Positions 36,231-44,457 of a stretch of DNA of 64,000 nucleotides are shown piece after piece; within the stretch, counting starts at the first letter, position 1; each line of letters starts with the position of its first letter. Location of the stretch: NCBI GenBank assembly GCA_963791325.1, contig CAWBRU010000002.1, positions 434,001-498,000 on the forward strand, given 5' to 3'. The position numbers and the translations under genes are program-made. This stretch comes from JBEVJK01 sp963791325 (GTDB lineage Bacteria; Pseudomonadota; Alphaproteobacteria; Rhizobiales; Rhizobiaceae). A model generated the notes under the pieces. The model searched no databases, was not told the DNA's origin, and saw only the letters and a program-made list of their open reading frames with translations.

Positions 36231-36944
36231 TCAGCTTTCCGTTTCGAGCAAGGCAAAGAGACTCTCCTCCGTCGGCTGGGGAGCGATGCGGATTCGAGCC
36301 GGATCAACGCCGGCCAGCACCGCGGCAATGCGTGGCGATAGGCAACAAAAGCGTGCAGCCGCGAAGAGTTCCGCCAGCCCCGCCTCGCGGGTGAGCGCCT
36401 CGAGGCTGGCGGCGGCCTCGCTGGAATAGACGAGCACGGCGTCCACCGGCCCGATCGAACGGGCGTGGGCTGCCGTCGCCGCCGGCGGCACCCGCCTTGT
36501 ATCGTAGGTTTCGACAGGCTCGACAGCGACACCGGCAGCGCCGAGCTGCGCCTCGAACTCCGGCTTTCGCAGCCGGCCGCACAGATAGATCACCCGGCTG
36601 CCGGGGGGTAGAGCCGTGCCCAGCTCGGCCGCAAGTGCCGCGGCGGTGCCGGGGCCGGCCCTTACCGCAGGGAAGCCGCGGCTTGCAGCGGCCTTGGCCG
36701 TGCGCCGGCCGACGGCATGCAGCGGTGGACCTTGAAGCCTCTCGACCAAAGCGGCCGAGGCGTGGACCAGCGCATTGGCGCTGGTCACGGCAAGGGCGGC
36801 AACCCCGTCCATTTCGGGCAGCCTCGCCTGACGCAGGGCGACGATCTCGGTAAGCGGCAGCACCACTGCCTCCAGGCCCGCCCGGCGCAGCCGCCCCACC
36901 GTCAGCGCCGCCGCCGCGGCCGGTCGCGTCACCACAACCCGCAT
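36231..36944 (-). CDS. hemD: Uroporphyrinogen-III synthase
   Basis: A 237-residue enzyme that closes the linear tetrapyrrole hydroxymethylbilane, with inversion of ring D, to give uroporphyrinogen III. The weakly conserved two-domain fold is visible: the start RVVVTRPAAAAALTVGRLRR, the linker around AVGRRTAKAAASRGFPAV, and ARSIGPVDAVLVYSSEAAAS in the second half. Motif conservation in HemD is low, so the call leans on the hemC neighbour, four bp away on the same strand. Length is normal for alphaproteobacterial HemD. Confidence 0.85.
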   Translation of the reverse strand: MRVVVTRPAAAAALTVGRLRRAGLEAVVLPLTEIVALRQARLPEMDGVAALAVTSANALVHASAALVERLQGPPLHAVGRRTAKAAASRGFPAVRAGPGTAAALAAELGTALPPGSRVIYLCGRLRKPEFEAQLGAAGVAVEPVETYDTRRVPPAATAAHARSIGPVDAVLVYSSEAAASLEALTREAGLAELFAAARFCCLSPRIAAVLAGVDPARIRIAPQPTEESLFALLETES

Positions 36945-36948
36945 CGGG

Positions 36949-37872
36949 CTAGCGCCAGCTCGCGAGCAACCGTGGGCCGGCTTCCGCGAGCAAGGTCAGC
37001 CCTGCCTCCCGGCCGATCTCGGCGGCTGCGGTCGCCTGTCCGTTGCGGCTGATCGCTTTGGCCTCCGTACCGTCCGGCGCAATCACCAGCCCGGCAAAGG
37101 CGAGCTCGTTGCCTTCGACGCTGGCATGGCCGGCGATCGGGGTCCGGCAGGAGCCGTCGAGCGCGGCGAGGAAGGCGCGCTCGCAGCTCAGCGCCGCCGC
37201 CGTCGCGGGATCGGCAATCGGGGCCAGCAGCGCCTCGACGTCATCGTCGCCCGAACGTGTCTCGATGGCGATCGCACCCTGTCCCGGCGCCGGCGGAAAC
37301 GTCTCCAGCGGCAGCACTTCGGTGGCGATATCGGCCAGGCCGAGGCGCCTGAGCCCGGCCAGTGCCAGCAATGTGCCGTCGACATCGCCCCGCTGCAGCT
37401 TGCGCAGCCGCGTGTCGACATTGCCGCGAAACAGCGCGACCGCCAGGTCGGGACGCGCCCGCCGCACCAGCGCCTGGCGCCGCAGCGAAGAGGTGCCGAT
37501 GGTGCTGCCCTGCGGCAGGTCGGCGAACTTGACCCCGTGCCGGCCGATGAAGGCGTCGCGGGGATCCTCGCGCGGCAGGAACGCTGAAAGCGTCAGCCCG
37601 CCGGGCAACACCGTCGGCAGATCCTTCGACGAGTGGACGGCGAGGTCGATGCGGCCATCGAGCAAGGCGTCCTCGATCTCCTTGGTGAACAGGCCCTTGC
37701 CGCCGACCTCCGCCAGCGCGCGGTCCTGGATGCGGTCGCCGCTGGTGGTGATCGGCACCACCTGGAACGCTGCCGAGGGGAGCTGATGGGCGGCCGCCAG
37801 CCGGCGCTGGGTCTCGCCGGCTTGGACAAGCGCCAGGGCGCTGCCGCGCGTGCCGATTCTGATGGTTTTCAT
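36949..37872 (-). CDS. hemC: Hydroxymethylbilane synthase (porphobilinogen deaminase)
   Basis: A 307-residue cytoplasmic enzyme that joins four porphobilinogens into hydroxymethylbilane. The start IRIGTRGSALALVQAGETQR is conserved. TKEIEDALLDGRIDLAVHSS carries cofactor and substrate ligands, and KDLPTVLPGG follows. The dipyrromethane cofactor Cys is in LDGSCRTPIAGHA, at residue 242, the same place as in E. coli. It is the first gene of the leftward operon hemC-hemD-COG4223-hemY-terB-GATase, and is divergent from tsaD, with only 69 bp between the starts. Confidence 0.95.
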   Translation of the reverse strand: MKTIRIGTRGSALALVQAGETQRRLAAAHQLPSAAFQVVPITTSGDRIQDRALAEVGGKGLFTKEIEDALLDGRIDLAVHSSKDLPTVLPGGLTLSAFLPREDPRDAFIGRHGVKFADLPQGSTIGTSSLRRQALVRRARPDLAVALFRGNVDTRLRKLQRGDVDGTLLALAGLRRLGLADIATEVLPLETFPPAPGQGAIAIETRSGDDDVEALLAPIADPATAAALSCERAFLAALDGSCRTPIAGHASVEGNELAFAGLVIAPDGTEAKAISRNGQATAAAEIGREAGLTLLAEAGPRLLASWR

Positions 37873-37941
37873 GCCCTGCTGTCCGTGTTAACCCGCGCCG
37901 CGGGAGTTCCGCCCTCCTATCGGGGAAACGATGGTCCGGCA

Positions 37942-39042
37942 ATGAGAGAAGACGACGCGGTCCGGGTGCTCGGCATCGAGACGAGCTGCGACGAGACGGC
38001 GGCGGCCGTGGTCGCCTGGGAAGGCGGCCGTGCCCGGATCCTCGCCGATCTGGTGCTTAGCCAAACCGACGCGCATGCGGCCTTCGGTGGGGTCGTTCCC
38101 GAGATCGCCGCGCGCGCGCATGTCGAGGCGCTCGACGGCCTCGTCGAAGCTGCGCTGCGGCGGGCGGGGGTGCGCCTTGACGACATCGACGCGGTGGCGG
38201 CGACCGCCGGTCCCGGCCTGATCGGCGGCCTGCTGGTCGGCCTGATGACTGCCAAAGCGATCGCCGCCGCTGCCGGCAAGCCGCTCCTGGCGATCAACCA
38301 TCTCGAGGGCCACGCCCTGACGGCCAGGCTGACCGACGGCCTGGCTTTTCCCTACCTTCTGCTGCTCGTCTCCGGCGGCCACACCCAGATCGTGCTGGTG
38401 CGCGGCGTGGACGATTATGAGCGCTGGGCGACCACGGTCGACGATGCGCTGGGCGAGGCGTTCGACAAGACCGCGAAGCTGATCGGCCTGCCATTTCCCG
38501 GCGGCCCGAACCTGGAGCGGGCGGCCCAGTGGGGCGATCCGCGCCGCTTTGCCCTGCCGCGACCGCTGCTCGGCGACCCCCGTCCCGACTTTTCCTTCTC
38601 CGGCCTGAAGACGGCGGTGCGCCAGGCCGCCGCGGGTCTGGCCCCGCTCACCGACGAGGACCGGGCCGACCTGGCAGCGTCGTTCCAGGCGGCCATTCTG
38701 GCGACGCTTGAGGACCGTGTCGGACGCAGCCTCGCGCGTTTCCGCGCCGCTTTCCCTGACTTGCACGGCCCCACCCTGGTGGTCGCCGGCGGCGTTGCCG
38801 CCAACCGCGCGGTCCGGCACATGCTCGAAGCGCTGAGCCGCGCGGCCGGATTTGCCTTCCTGGCCCCGCCTGCACGGCTCTGCACCGACAATGCCGCCAT
38901 GATCGCCTGGGCCGCGATCGAGCGTCTGCGCAGCGGCCTTGTGCCGGCCGACGCCATGGCGCTTGCGCCGCGCTCGCGCTGGCCGCTCGACCACCGGTCG
39001 ACGCCGCTGCTGGGTTCGGGCCGCCGGGGCGCCAAGGCATGA
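37942..39042 (+). CDS. tsaD: tRNA N6-threonylcarbamoyladenosine transferase TsaD
   Basis: A 366-residue ASKHA-fold enzyme that transfers the threonylcarbamoyl group to A37 of ANN-decoding tRNAs, with TsaB and TsaE. The start VLGIETSCDETAAAVVAW is the signature. The metal ligands are His120 and His124 in NHLEGHAL. LLVSGGHTQIVLV, FDKTAKLIGLPFPGGPNLER and CTDNAAMIAW complete the known motifs. ATG 37942 is directly at the conserved start. It begins the rightward operon and overlaps gpsA by four bases (ATGA), implying translational coupling. Confidence 0.95.
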   Translation: MREDDAVRVLGIETSCDETAAAVVAWEGGRARILADLVLSQTDAHAAFGGVVPEIAARAHVEALDGLVEAALRRAGVRLDDIDAVAATAGPGLIGGLLVGLMTAKAIAAAAGKPLLAINHLEGHALTARLTDGLAFPYLLLLVSGGHTQIVLVRGVDDYERWATTVDDALGEAFDKTAKLIGLPFPGGPNLERAAQWGDPRRFALPRPLLGDPRPDFSFSGLKTAVRQAAAGLAPLTDEDRADLAASFQAAILATLEDRVGRSLARFRAAFPDLHGPTLVVAGGVAANRAVRHMLEALSRAAGFAFLAPPARLCTDNAAMIAWAAIERLRSGLVPADAMALAPRSRWPLDHRSTPLLGSGRRGAKA

Positions 39043-40022
39043 GCACGACGATCGCGGTGCTGGGTGGCGGTGCCTGGGGCAGCGCACTCGCGTCGACGGC
39101 ACGGCGGGCCGGCCATGCTGTGCGGCTGTGGGCCCGCGACGCCGAGATCGTCGCATCGCTCAACAGCCGCCGCGAGAACCCGCGCTACCTGCCCGGCCTT
39201 ACACTGGCCGAGGGCATCGCCGCGACGACGGAGCTCGACGGCGCGCTCGGCGGCGCCGGCCTGGTGCTGGTCGCAACCCCGGCGCAAACCTTGCGCCAGG
39301 TGCTTATGCAAGCCGCGGGCGCTATTGCCGAAGGGATCCCGGTGGTGCTTTGCGCCAAGGGGCTCGAACGCGGCACCGGCAGCCTGCTCTCGGAGGTGGC
39401 CGGCGCCGTTCTCGGCCCGCAGCCAGTCGCGGCTTTGTCCGGCCCGAGCTTCGCCAGCGATGTGGCGCGCGGGCTGCCCACCGCCGTGGTGGTGGCGTCA
39501 GCCGAGGCCGAACTCGCGAGCGCGCTCGCCACCACTTTGTCGGCGCCGCATTTCCGTTGCTACTCTTCGGCCGATCTCACCGGGGTCGAGATCGGCGGCG
39601 CGCTCAAGAACGTCCTGGCCATCGGCGCCGGCGTCGTCGTCGGCTCGGCGCTGGGCGCCAGCGCCCAGGCCGCCATGGTCACGCGGGGCTTCGTCGAGCT
39701 GCGCAAGATCGGCGCGGCCTATGGCGCCGAGCCCGAGACCCTGATGGGCCTTTCCGGACTTGGCGACCTGGTGCTGACCTGCAGCTCGGGCCAGTCGCGC
39801 AATTTTTCCTATGGCCTGGCGCTCGGGCGCGGCGAGGACCTCAGCGGCCGGCCGCTCGCCGAAGGGGTGGCAACCGCCGCGGTGGCCGCCGCAATGGCCC
39901 GCAGCAACGGCATCGAGGCGCCGATCGTGGATGCGGTCGACCGCATCCTGGCGGGCAGCGTCACCGTCCACGACGCCGTCGCCGAGCTGATGGCTCGGCC
40001 GCTGAAAAGCGAGAGCGGCTAA
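39039..40022 (+). CDS. gpsA: Glycerol-3-phosphate dehydrogenase [NAD(P)+]
   Basis: A 327-residue enzyme that reduces dihydroxyacetone phosphate to sn-glycerol-3-phosphate for phospholipid synthesis. The cofactor motif is IAVLGGGAWGSALASTARRA. The catalytic Lys is in GGALKNVLAIGAGVVVGSAL. MGLSGLGDLVLTCSSGQSRN is the substrate-binding segment characteristic of GpsA. The start codon overlaps the tsaD stop. The order tsaD-gpsA-YciI-EVE is conserved in Hyphomicrobiales. Confidence 0.95.
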   Translation: MSTTIAVLGGGAWGSALASTARRAGHAVRLWARDAEIVASLNSRRENPRYLPGLTLAEGIAATTELDGALGGAGLVLVATPAQTLRQVLMQAAGAIAEGIPVVLCAKGLERGTGSLLSEVAGAVLGPQPVAALSGPSFASDVARGLPTAVVVASAEAELASALATTLSAPHFRCYSSADLTGVEIGGALKNVLAIGAGVVVGSALGASAQAAMVTRGFVELRKIGAAYGAEPETLMGLSGLGDLVLTCSSGQSRNFSYGLALGRGEDLSGRPLAEGVATAAVAAAMARSNGIEAPIVDAVDRILAGSVTVHDAVAELMARPLKSESG

Positions 40023-40063
40023 GCCCCCGCTCATCTGCGCTTTCTGAAACGGAGACTCCTGCG

Positions 40064-40360
40064 ATGCTGTTTGCCCTGATCTGCAACGACAAGCCCGGCC
40101 ATCTGCAACTGCGGCTCGATACCCGCAGCGACCATGTCGCCTTCCTCAACGAGCTCAATGCCAAGGGGGTTCTCAGGTTCGCCGGACCGTTCCTGGACAG
40201 CGACGGCAAGCCCAACGGCAGTCTTGTCGTCATCGAGGCTGCCGACGCCGCCGCCGCCAATGCCCTGGCCGCCAAGGACCCCTATGCGATTGCCGGGCTG
40301 TTCGAATCGGTCGAGATCCGCCCGTGGAATTGGGTGTTCAACCCGCCATCCAACAGCTAG
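40064..40360 (+). CDS. YciI-family protein
   Basis: A 98-residue ferredoxin-like-fold protein: MLFALICNDKPGHLQLRLDT, then RSDHVAFLNELNAKGVLRFA, with GPFLDSDGKPNGSLVVIEAA and DPYAIAGLFESVEIRPWNW. The His-Asp type pair (DHVAF, and the DPY loop) is conserved in YciI proteins, whose activity is mostly unknown apart from dehydrochlorinase relatives. ATG 40064 has a GGAGACTCCTGCG leader. It is between gpsA and the EVE-domain gene on the same strand, a conserved arrangement. Confidence 0.85.
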   Translation: MLFALICNDKPGHLQLRLDTRSDHVAFLNELNAKGVLRFAGPFLDSDGKPNGSLVVIEAADAAAANALAAKDPYAIAGLFESVEIRPWNWVFNPPSNS

Positions 40361-40391
40361 ATCTCTGCCGTCAACCGGAGGATAGGGGCCG

Positions 40392-40817
40392 ATGAACCAC
40401 TGGCTGTTCAAGTCCGAGCCGTCCAGCTTCTCCTTCCAGATGCTGAAAGCCAAGGGCAAAGCGGGTCAGGAATGGGATGGAGTGCGCAACTACGCGGCCC
40501 GCAACAACATGCGGGCGATGGCAGTCGGCGATCTCGGCTTCTTCTATCACTCCAACGAGGGCCTCGACATCGTCGGCATCGTCGAGGTTTGCGCCGCTGC
40601 CCACCCCGACTCGACCACCGACGACCCGCGCTGGGAATGCGTCGATATCCGCGCCGTGCGTGACGTGCCCAATCCGCCGACGCTGGACGAGATCAAGAAA
40701 AGCCCGAAGCTCTCCGAGATGGCATTGGTTCGGCTGGGGCGGCTCTCGGTCCAGCCGGTGACCCCGGCGGAGTGGCGGGAAGTATGCCGAATGGGCGGAC
40801 TCGATCCGGCGCCTTGA
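40392..40817 (+). CDS. EVE-domain protein
   Basis: A 141-residue protein. MNHWLFKSEPSSFSFQMLKA is the diagnostic EVE start, followed by WDGVRNYAARNNMRAMAVGD and LGFFYHSNEGLDIVGIVEVC. EVE domains are PUA-like and bind modified bases in RNA or DNA; the stand-alone form is a housekeeping-like gene in Proteobacteria. It overlaps the next gene by four bases (TTGA), suggesting coupled translation with the methyltransferase. Confidence 0.9.
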   Translation: MNHWLFKSEPSSFSFQMLKAKGKAGQEWDGVRNYAARNNMRAMAVGDLGFFYHSNEGLDIVGIVEVCAAAHPDSTTDDPRWECVDIRAVRDVPNPPTLDEIKKSPKLSEMALVRLGRLSVQPVTPAEWREVCRMGGLDPAP

Positions 40818-41473
40818 GCCGCCCGCTTGGCCGCCGAGGGCTTGCCGCCTTCGTCCGCGCCAACACGGCGCTGATGGCGCCACCGCACGTCCCCGAATTG
40901 GCGCTGCATCTCGCCGACGAAGCCCATGAGCTCTGGCACAAGACCGAGCAAGAGCTGGCGGCGATCGCCCTTCCGCCGCCGTTCTGGGCATTCGCCTGGG
41001 CGGGCGGCCAGGGTCTCGCCCGCTACGTGCTCGACCACCGCACGCGCGTGGCCGGCCGCCGCGTCCTCGATTTTGCCGCCGGTTCCGGGCTGGTCGGCAT
41101 CGCCGCGGCGAAGGCCGGCGCCGCCGACGTGCTCGCTGCCGACACCGACCCGTTCTGCCATGCCGCGATCCGGCTGAATGCGGCCGCCAACCGGGTCCGG
41201 CTGCGCTTCACGGCGCAGGATGTGATCGACCGCGACGACGGCTGGGACGTGGTACTGGCCGGCGACGTGTTTTACGACAAGCCGCTCGCCGAACGGCTGC
41301 TGCCATGGTTTCGCGCCCTTGCAGCGCGGGGCGCCACGGTCCTGGTCGGCGATCCGGGCCGCTCCTATCTGCCGCGCCAGGCGCTCAAGCCGTTGGCCGT
41401 CTACACGGTGGCCGTCACCCGGGCCCTGGAGGACGCGGACGTCAAGCGCACCACCGTCTGGGAGATCGCTTGA
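40814..41473 (+). CDS. Class I SAM-dependent methyltransferase (ETFB-Lys/PrmA-like)
   Basis: A 219-residue methyltransferase. LPPPFWAFAWAGGQGLARYV is the family's substrate-proximal motif. The SAM-binding motif I is VLDFAAGSGLVGIAAAKAGA, and the acidic motif II is VLAADTDPF. DVVLAGDVFYDKPLAERLLP is the post-I region. The likely start is TTG 40814, overlapping the preceding TGA; an upstream ATG would require a long overlap. This group is related to PrmA and to the electron-transfer-flavoprotein lysine methyltransferase; the protein target is unknown here. Confidence 0.8.
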   Translation: MSRPLGRRGLAAFVRANTALMAPPHVPELALHLADEAHELWHKTEQELAAIALPPPFWAFAWAGGQGLARYVLDHRTRVAGRRVLDFAAGSGLVGIAAAKAGAADVLAADTDPFCHAAIRLNAAANRVRLRFTAQDVIDRDDGWDVVLAGDVFYDKPLAERLLPWFRALAARGATVLVGDPGRSYLPRQALKPLAVYTVAVTRALEDADVKRTTVWEIA

Positions 41474-41545
41474 CGGCACCGCCGCCGCAGCGTTCACTCG
41501 CCTGCGTCGTCGCACCCAACTCTGCCTGTTCCGCGAGAATTGCCC

Positions 41546-41953
41546 ATGAGCTTTGCCGGCATGAGCTACCTGGCCATCGTCGTGGCGGCGGTTGCCGCCT
41601 TCGTCTTCGGCGCGGCCTACTATGCCGCGCTCAGCGGTCCCTGGGTGGCCGCCGCGCGCATCGACCCGGCCAAGGCCAAGATCTCCCCGGCGCTGTTCAT
41701 CGCCACCTTCATCTGCGAGCTGGTCATGGCCTGGGTGCTGGCCGGAGTCATCGGCCATCTCGGGGTCGGCCAGGTCACGGTGCGCAATGGGGTGATCTCC
41801 GGCTTTTTCATCTGGCTCGGCTTCCTGGCCACCGCAACGGCGGTCAACCAGCGTTACGAGGGTTTCGGCTGGACCCTGACGCTGATCGACGCCGGCCATT
41901 GGCTGGGCGTCGCGCTGATCATGGGCGCGGTGATCGGGGCGTTCGGCGTCTGA
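41546..41953 (+). CDS. DUF1761 membrane protein
   Basis: A 135-residue protein with four hydrophobic helices. LAIVVAAVAAFVFGAAYYAA is the DUF1761 start, with the later GFFIWLGFLATATAVNQRYE and GHWLGVALIMGAVIGAFGV. Function is unknown. ATG 41546 is chosen over a TTG two codons upstream. It ends the rightward gene run and is convergent with the LysR gene, 3 bp apart. Confidence 0.8.
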   Translation: MSFAGMSYLAIVVAAVAAFVFGAAYYAALSGPWVAAARIDPAKAKISPALFIATFICELVMAWVLAGVIGHLGVGQVTVRNGVISGFFIWLGFLATATAVNQRYEGFGWTLTLIDAGHWLGVALIMGAVIGAFGV

Positions 41954-41956
41954 TCG

Positions 41957-42898
41957 TCACGCCTCGGCGTTCGCAGGCGGATCTTCGGTCGCTTCCGCCT
42001 CCTCGAGGATCCAGCTGCGGAACGCCACGATGCGCGGATCGTCGGCAACACCGGTGGGATAGACCAGATTGTAGGCGAATTCCGGCGGCACCTTGATGCC
42101 GAGGGCGAACGGCCGCACCAGCCGGCCGATCGAGAGGTCGTTGGCGACCATGGCGAAATCGGCGAGCGCCACGACATTGCCGTCGATCGCCGCCTGCACC
42201 ACGTGCAAGGAATCCTTGAACAGCACGCAGCGCGAATTGTCGAAGTCCTCGATGCCCGAGGCTTTCATCCACATCCGCCAGTTCGGCCAGGTGACGCCTT
42301 GCTGCGACCATTCGATGTGAACCAAGGTGTGGTTGAGCAGGTCGCGCGGCTCGGCGAGCGGCGGCCCCTCGGCGAGCAAGCGCGGGCTGCACACGGGGAT
42401 GATCACATTGCCGAACAGCCGGTGAGCGCTCAGCCCGGGGTAGCGGCCGGAGCCGAAACGTATCGCCAGGTCGACGTCGTCGTGGTCGAAGTCGCGCAGC
42501 TCGGCGGCAATGTCGAAGCGCAGCTCGATCTGCGGGTGGCAGCGGCGGAAGCGGTCGATCCGCGGCACCAGCCATTTCGAGGCGAACGTGGCGTCGGCGC
42601 TCACCCTGAGCTGGCTGCTGCCGCGCGCCAACTTGCGCGCCCGGCCCACAGCCCGGTCGAGACCGCCCAGCGCCTCGACCACTGCTTCGTAGACGATCGC
42701 CCCGGCATCGGTCAGCCGCACCGAGCGGCTGGTGCGCTGGAACAGTTCGATCCCGAACTGGTCCTCGAACTCCTTGATCTGATGGCTGATGGCCGCCGGC
42801 GTCAGCCCAAGCTCGCCCGCCGCGCGGGTGAAGTTGAGCAGCCGGCCGGCCGCCTCGAAGGCCCGCAGCGCGCGGGTGCCGGGCACGTGAGGGTTCAT
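41957..42898 (-). CDS. LysR-family regulator (GcvA-like)
   Basis: A 313-residue regulator. The N-terminal winged helix is LRAFEAAGRLLNFTRAAGEL, then GLTPAAISHQIKEFEDQFGI, and ELFQRTSRSVRLTDAGAI. The effector domain starts LRVSADATFASKWLVPRIDR, close to GcvA-type regulators, which respond to glycine or amino acids. GSGRYPGLSAHRLFGNVI is also typical. It is divergent from the DUF1127 gene at 43008. No amino-acid catabolic gene is adjacent, so its target is unclear. Confidence 0.85.
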   Translation of the reverse strand: MNPHVPGTRALRAFEAAGRLLNFTRAAGELGLTPAAISHQIKEFEDQFGIELFQRTSRSVRLTDAGAIVYEAVVEALGGLDRAVGRARKLARGSSQLRVSADATFASKWLVPRIDRFRRCHPQIELRFDIAAELRDFDHDDVDLAIRFGSGRYPGLSAHRLFGNVIIPVCSPRLLAEGPPLAEPRDLLNHTLVHIEWSQQGVTWPNWRMWMKASGIEDFDNSRCVLFKDSLHVVQAAIDGNVVALADFAMVANDLSIGRLVRPFALGIKVPPEFAYNLVYPTGVADDPRIVAFRSWILEEAEATEDPPANAEA

Positions 42899-43007
42899 GA
42901 TCGTTAAGCCAATCTAAATGATAGGCTCAACGCTATTCGTTTTCTGCACCAATTTCAATGGCGTACAATTGTGGTCAATCGCAACTGTTCAGATGAATTG
43001 AAAGATC

Positions 43008-43235
43008 ATGATCCCGTTGAAGAGCCCTTCCCTTGCCGGCCCAATGGCGCATTCCTGGTTCGGCCGGTTCAGACTTCCATGGCATGGCGACCGCTCGGAC
43101 AGCCGGTTGTTGGACCTCAATCAGCTTTCCGATCAGGCACTCGACGACCTCGGCGTGCACCGCCGTGACATTGCCGAGGCCCTCGACCGGGAACTGCGGC
43201 GGTTCCCGCGCGACGAGTTCCGCTCGCGCCGTTAG
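43008..43235 (+). CDS. DUF1127 small protein, stop supplied by repeat
   Basis: A 75-residue Arg-rich protein. The C-terminal half, LNQLSDQALDDLGVHRRDIA, matches DUF1127 (YjiS-like), where the L-S-D-x-x-L-x-D-x-G-x-x-R-x-x-I core is conserved. It ends DRELRRFPRDEFRSRR. DUF1127 proteins act in RNA maturation and carbon/phosphate balance in Alphaproteobacteria. The TAG stop (43233-43235) is the first three bases of repeat copy 2. It is divergent from the LysR gene, so it may be its target. Confidence 0.75.
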   Translation: MIPLKSPSLAGPMAHSWFGRFRLPWHGDRSDSRLLDLNQLSDQALDDLGVHRRDIAEALDRELRRFPRDEFRSRR

Positions 43236-43331
43236 AGCAATTCCAGGAAAAGTGGCAGCGGTCTTCCGACCCGAATTGCGTAAGAACAAAGACTTAGAGC
43301 GGCCAGCGATTCGAAGAAACGCACCGCTCTA
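43233..43331. repeat. Two-hairpin dispersed repeat, copy 2
   Basis: Starts TAGAGC and ends GCTCTA, with the same internal order as 23317-23417. The first stem is GCAATTCC/GAATTGC with AGGAAA nearby; the second is centred on CGATTCGAAGAAACG. Length is 99 bp. The first bases are the stop of the DUF1127 gene. The final CTA plus the following G (43329-43332) form the CTAG in which an IS481-family element is inserted. Confidence 0.75.
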
Positions 43332-43332
43332 G

Positions 43333-44372
43333 CTGTCGTTGCTATGGAGGTTGTCCGTCCGAGGCTTGGATGCGAGGTTGCGGTTACCACACACGCGACC
43401 GTGACCCAGGAGCCTCGGATGGACATTCATGAGAATGCCAGAACCACGCCGCGCAGTCGAATGCTGATCGTGGAACGTCTTGAGGCGGGCTCGACGGTCG
43501 CGGCCGTGGCGTCGGCGTTCGGTGTCGACGGCAGGACGGTGCGCAAGTGGCGCGACCGCTTCCGGGTGGAAGGTGCTGCCGGCTTGGGCGACCGCTCGTC
43601 GCGGCCGCATTCCTGCCCGTTCCGGCTCGATGCCGCCGCCGAAACCGAGATCGCAGTCCTGCGGCGCCAGCGGTTGTCGGGGCCGGCGATCGCGCGCCGC
43701 CTCGGCCGGCCGGTCTCGACGGTCGGCAAGGCGCTGCGCCGGATCGGGCTCGGCAGGCTCAAGGCTCTCGACCCGGCCGTGGCAGTCGTCCGCTACGAGC
43801 GGGAGCAGCCCGGCGAACTGATCCACATCGATTCCAAGAAGCTCGGCAGGATCGACGGCATCGGCCACCGCATCACCGGCGACCGGCGCGGCCAGAGCAG
43901 CCGTCGCGGCCGTGGCGAGGGTCTCGGCTGGGAGGCTCTCCATGTCGCCATCGACGACGCTTCCCGGCTCGCCTACACCGAAATCCTACCCGACGAGAAG
44001 AAGACGAGCGCGACCGCCTTCCTCGAGCGGGCGCTTGGCTTCTTCGAGCGCCATGGCATCAAGGTCGAGCGCGTCATGACCGACAACGGCTCGGCCTACA
44101 AAAGCTGGCTCTTTCGAAAGGCACTCGCAAATCGCGGCATCCGCCACAAGCGAACCAGGCCATACACGCCACGCACCAACGGCAAGGCCGAACGCTTCAT
44201 CCAGACATCCCTGCGCGAATGGCTCTACGCCCGACCCTTCCAGAGCTCGGCCCAGCGAACCGAAGCTATGCCGGCATGGCTGTGCGATTACAACACCCGC
44301 AGACGCTCATGCCGCCCTCGGCGGCAAGCCTCCCATCTCAAAACTCAAGGACAACGTCCTTGGAAACGACAG
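43333..44372 (+). mobile_element. IS481-family insertion sequence with imperfect TIRs and CTAG target duplication
   Basis: The left end CTGTCGTT... and the right end, read inverted, match at 20 of the first 24 positions, giving terminal inverted repeats. CTAG flanks both sides (43329-43332 and 44373-44376) as a 4-bp target duplication, in agreement with the known CTAG target preference of IS481. The 1,040-bp length fits the family. The element contains one transposase gene. Confidence 0.8.
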
Positions 44373-44376
44373 CTAG
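43419..44376 (+). pseudogene. IS481-family transposase, one frameshift near the C-terminus
   Basis: The N-terminal helix-turn-helix (SRMLIVERLEAGSTVAAVAS, then DGRTVRKWRDRF) is followed by the DDE domain: GELIHIDSKKLGRIDGIGHR (first Asp), ERVMTDNGSAYKSWLFRKAL (second Asp), and RTRPYTPRTNGKAERFIQTS (the catalytic Glu in KAERF). Near 44304 one extra C moves the frame. Without it the protein ends as HAALGGKPPISKLKDNVLGN and stops at TAG 44374-44376, which belongs to the target-site duplication, just past the IS boundary. ATG 43419 begins MDIHENARTTP, the usual start in this family. Confidence 0.8.
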
Positions 44377-44457
44377 CGGCCGGAATTGCCTGCGACCACG
44401 GGTGCCGCGGAACGCCGATCTCAGCGACCGGTGAACCGCTCCCCCAAGGCGGGTTGC

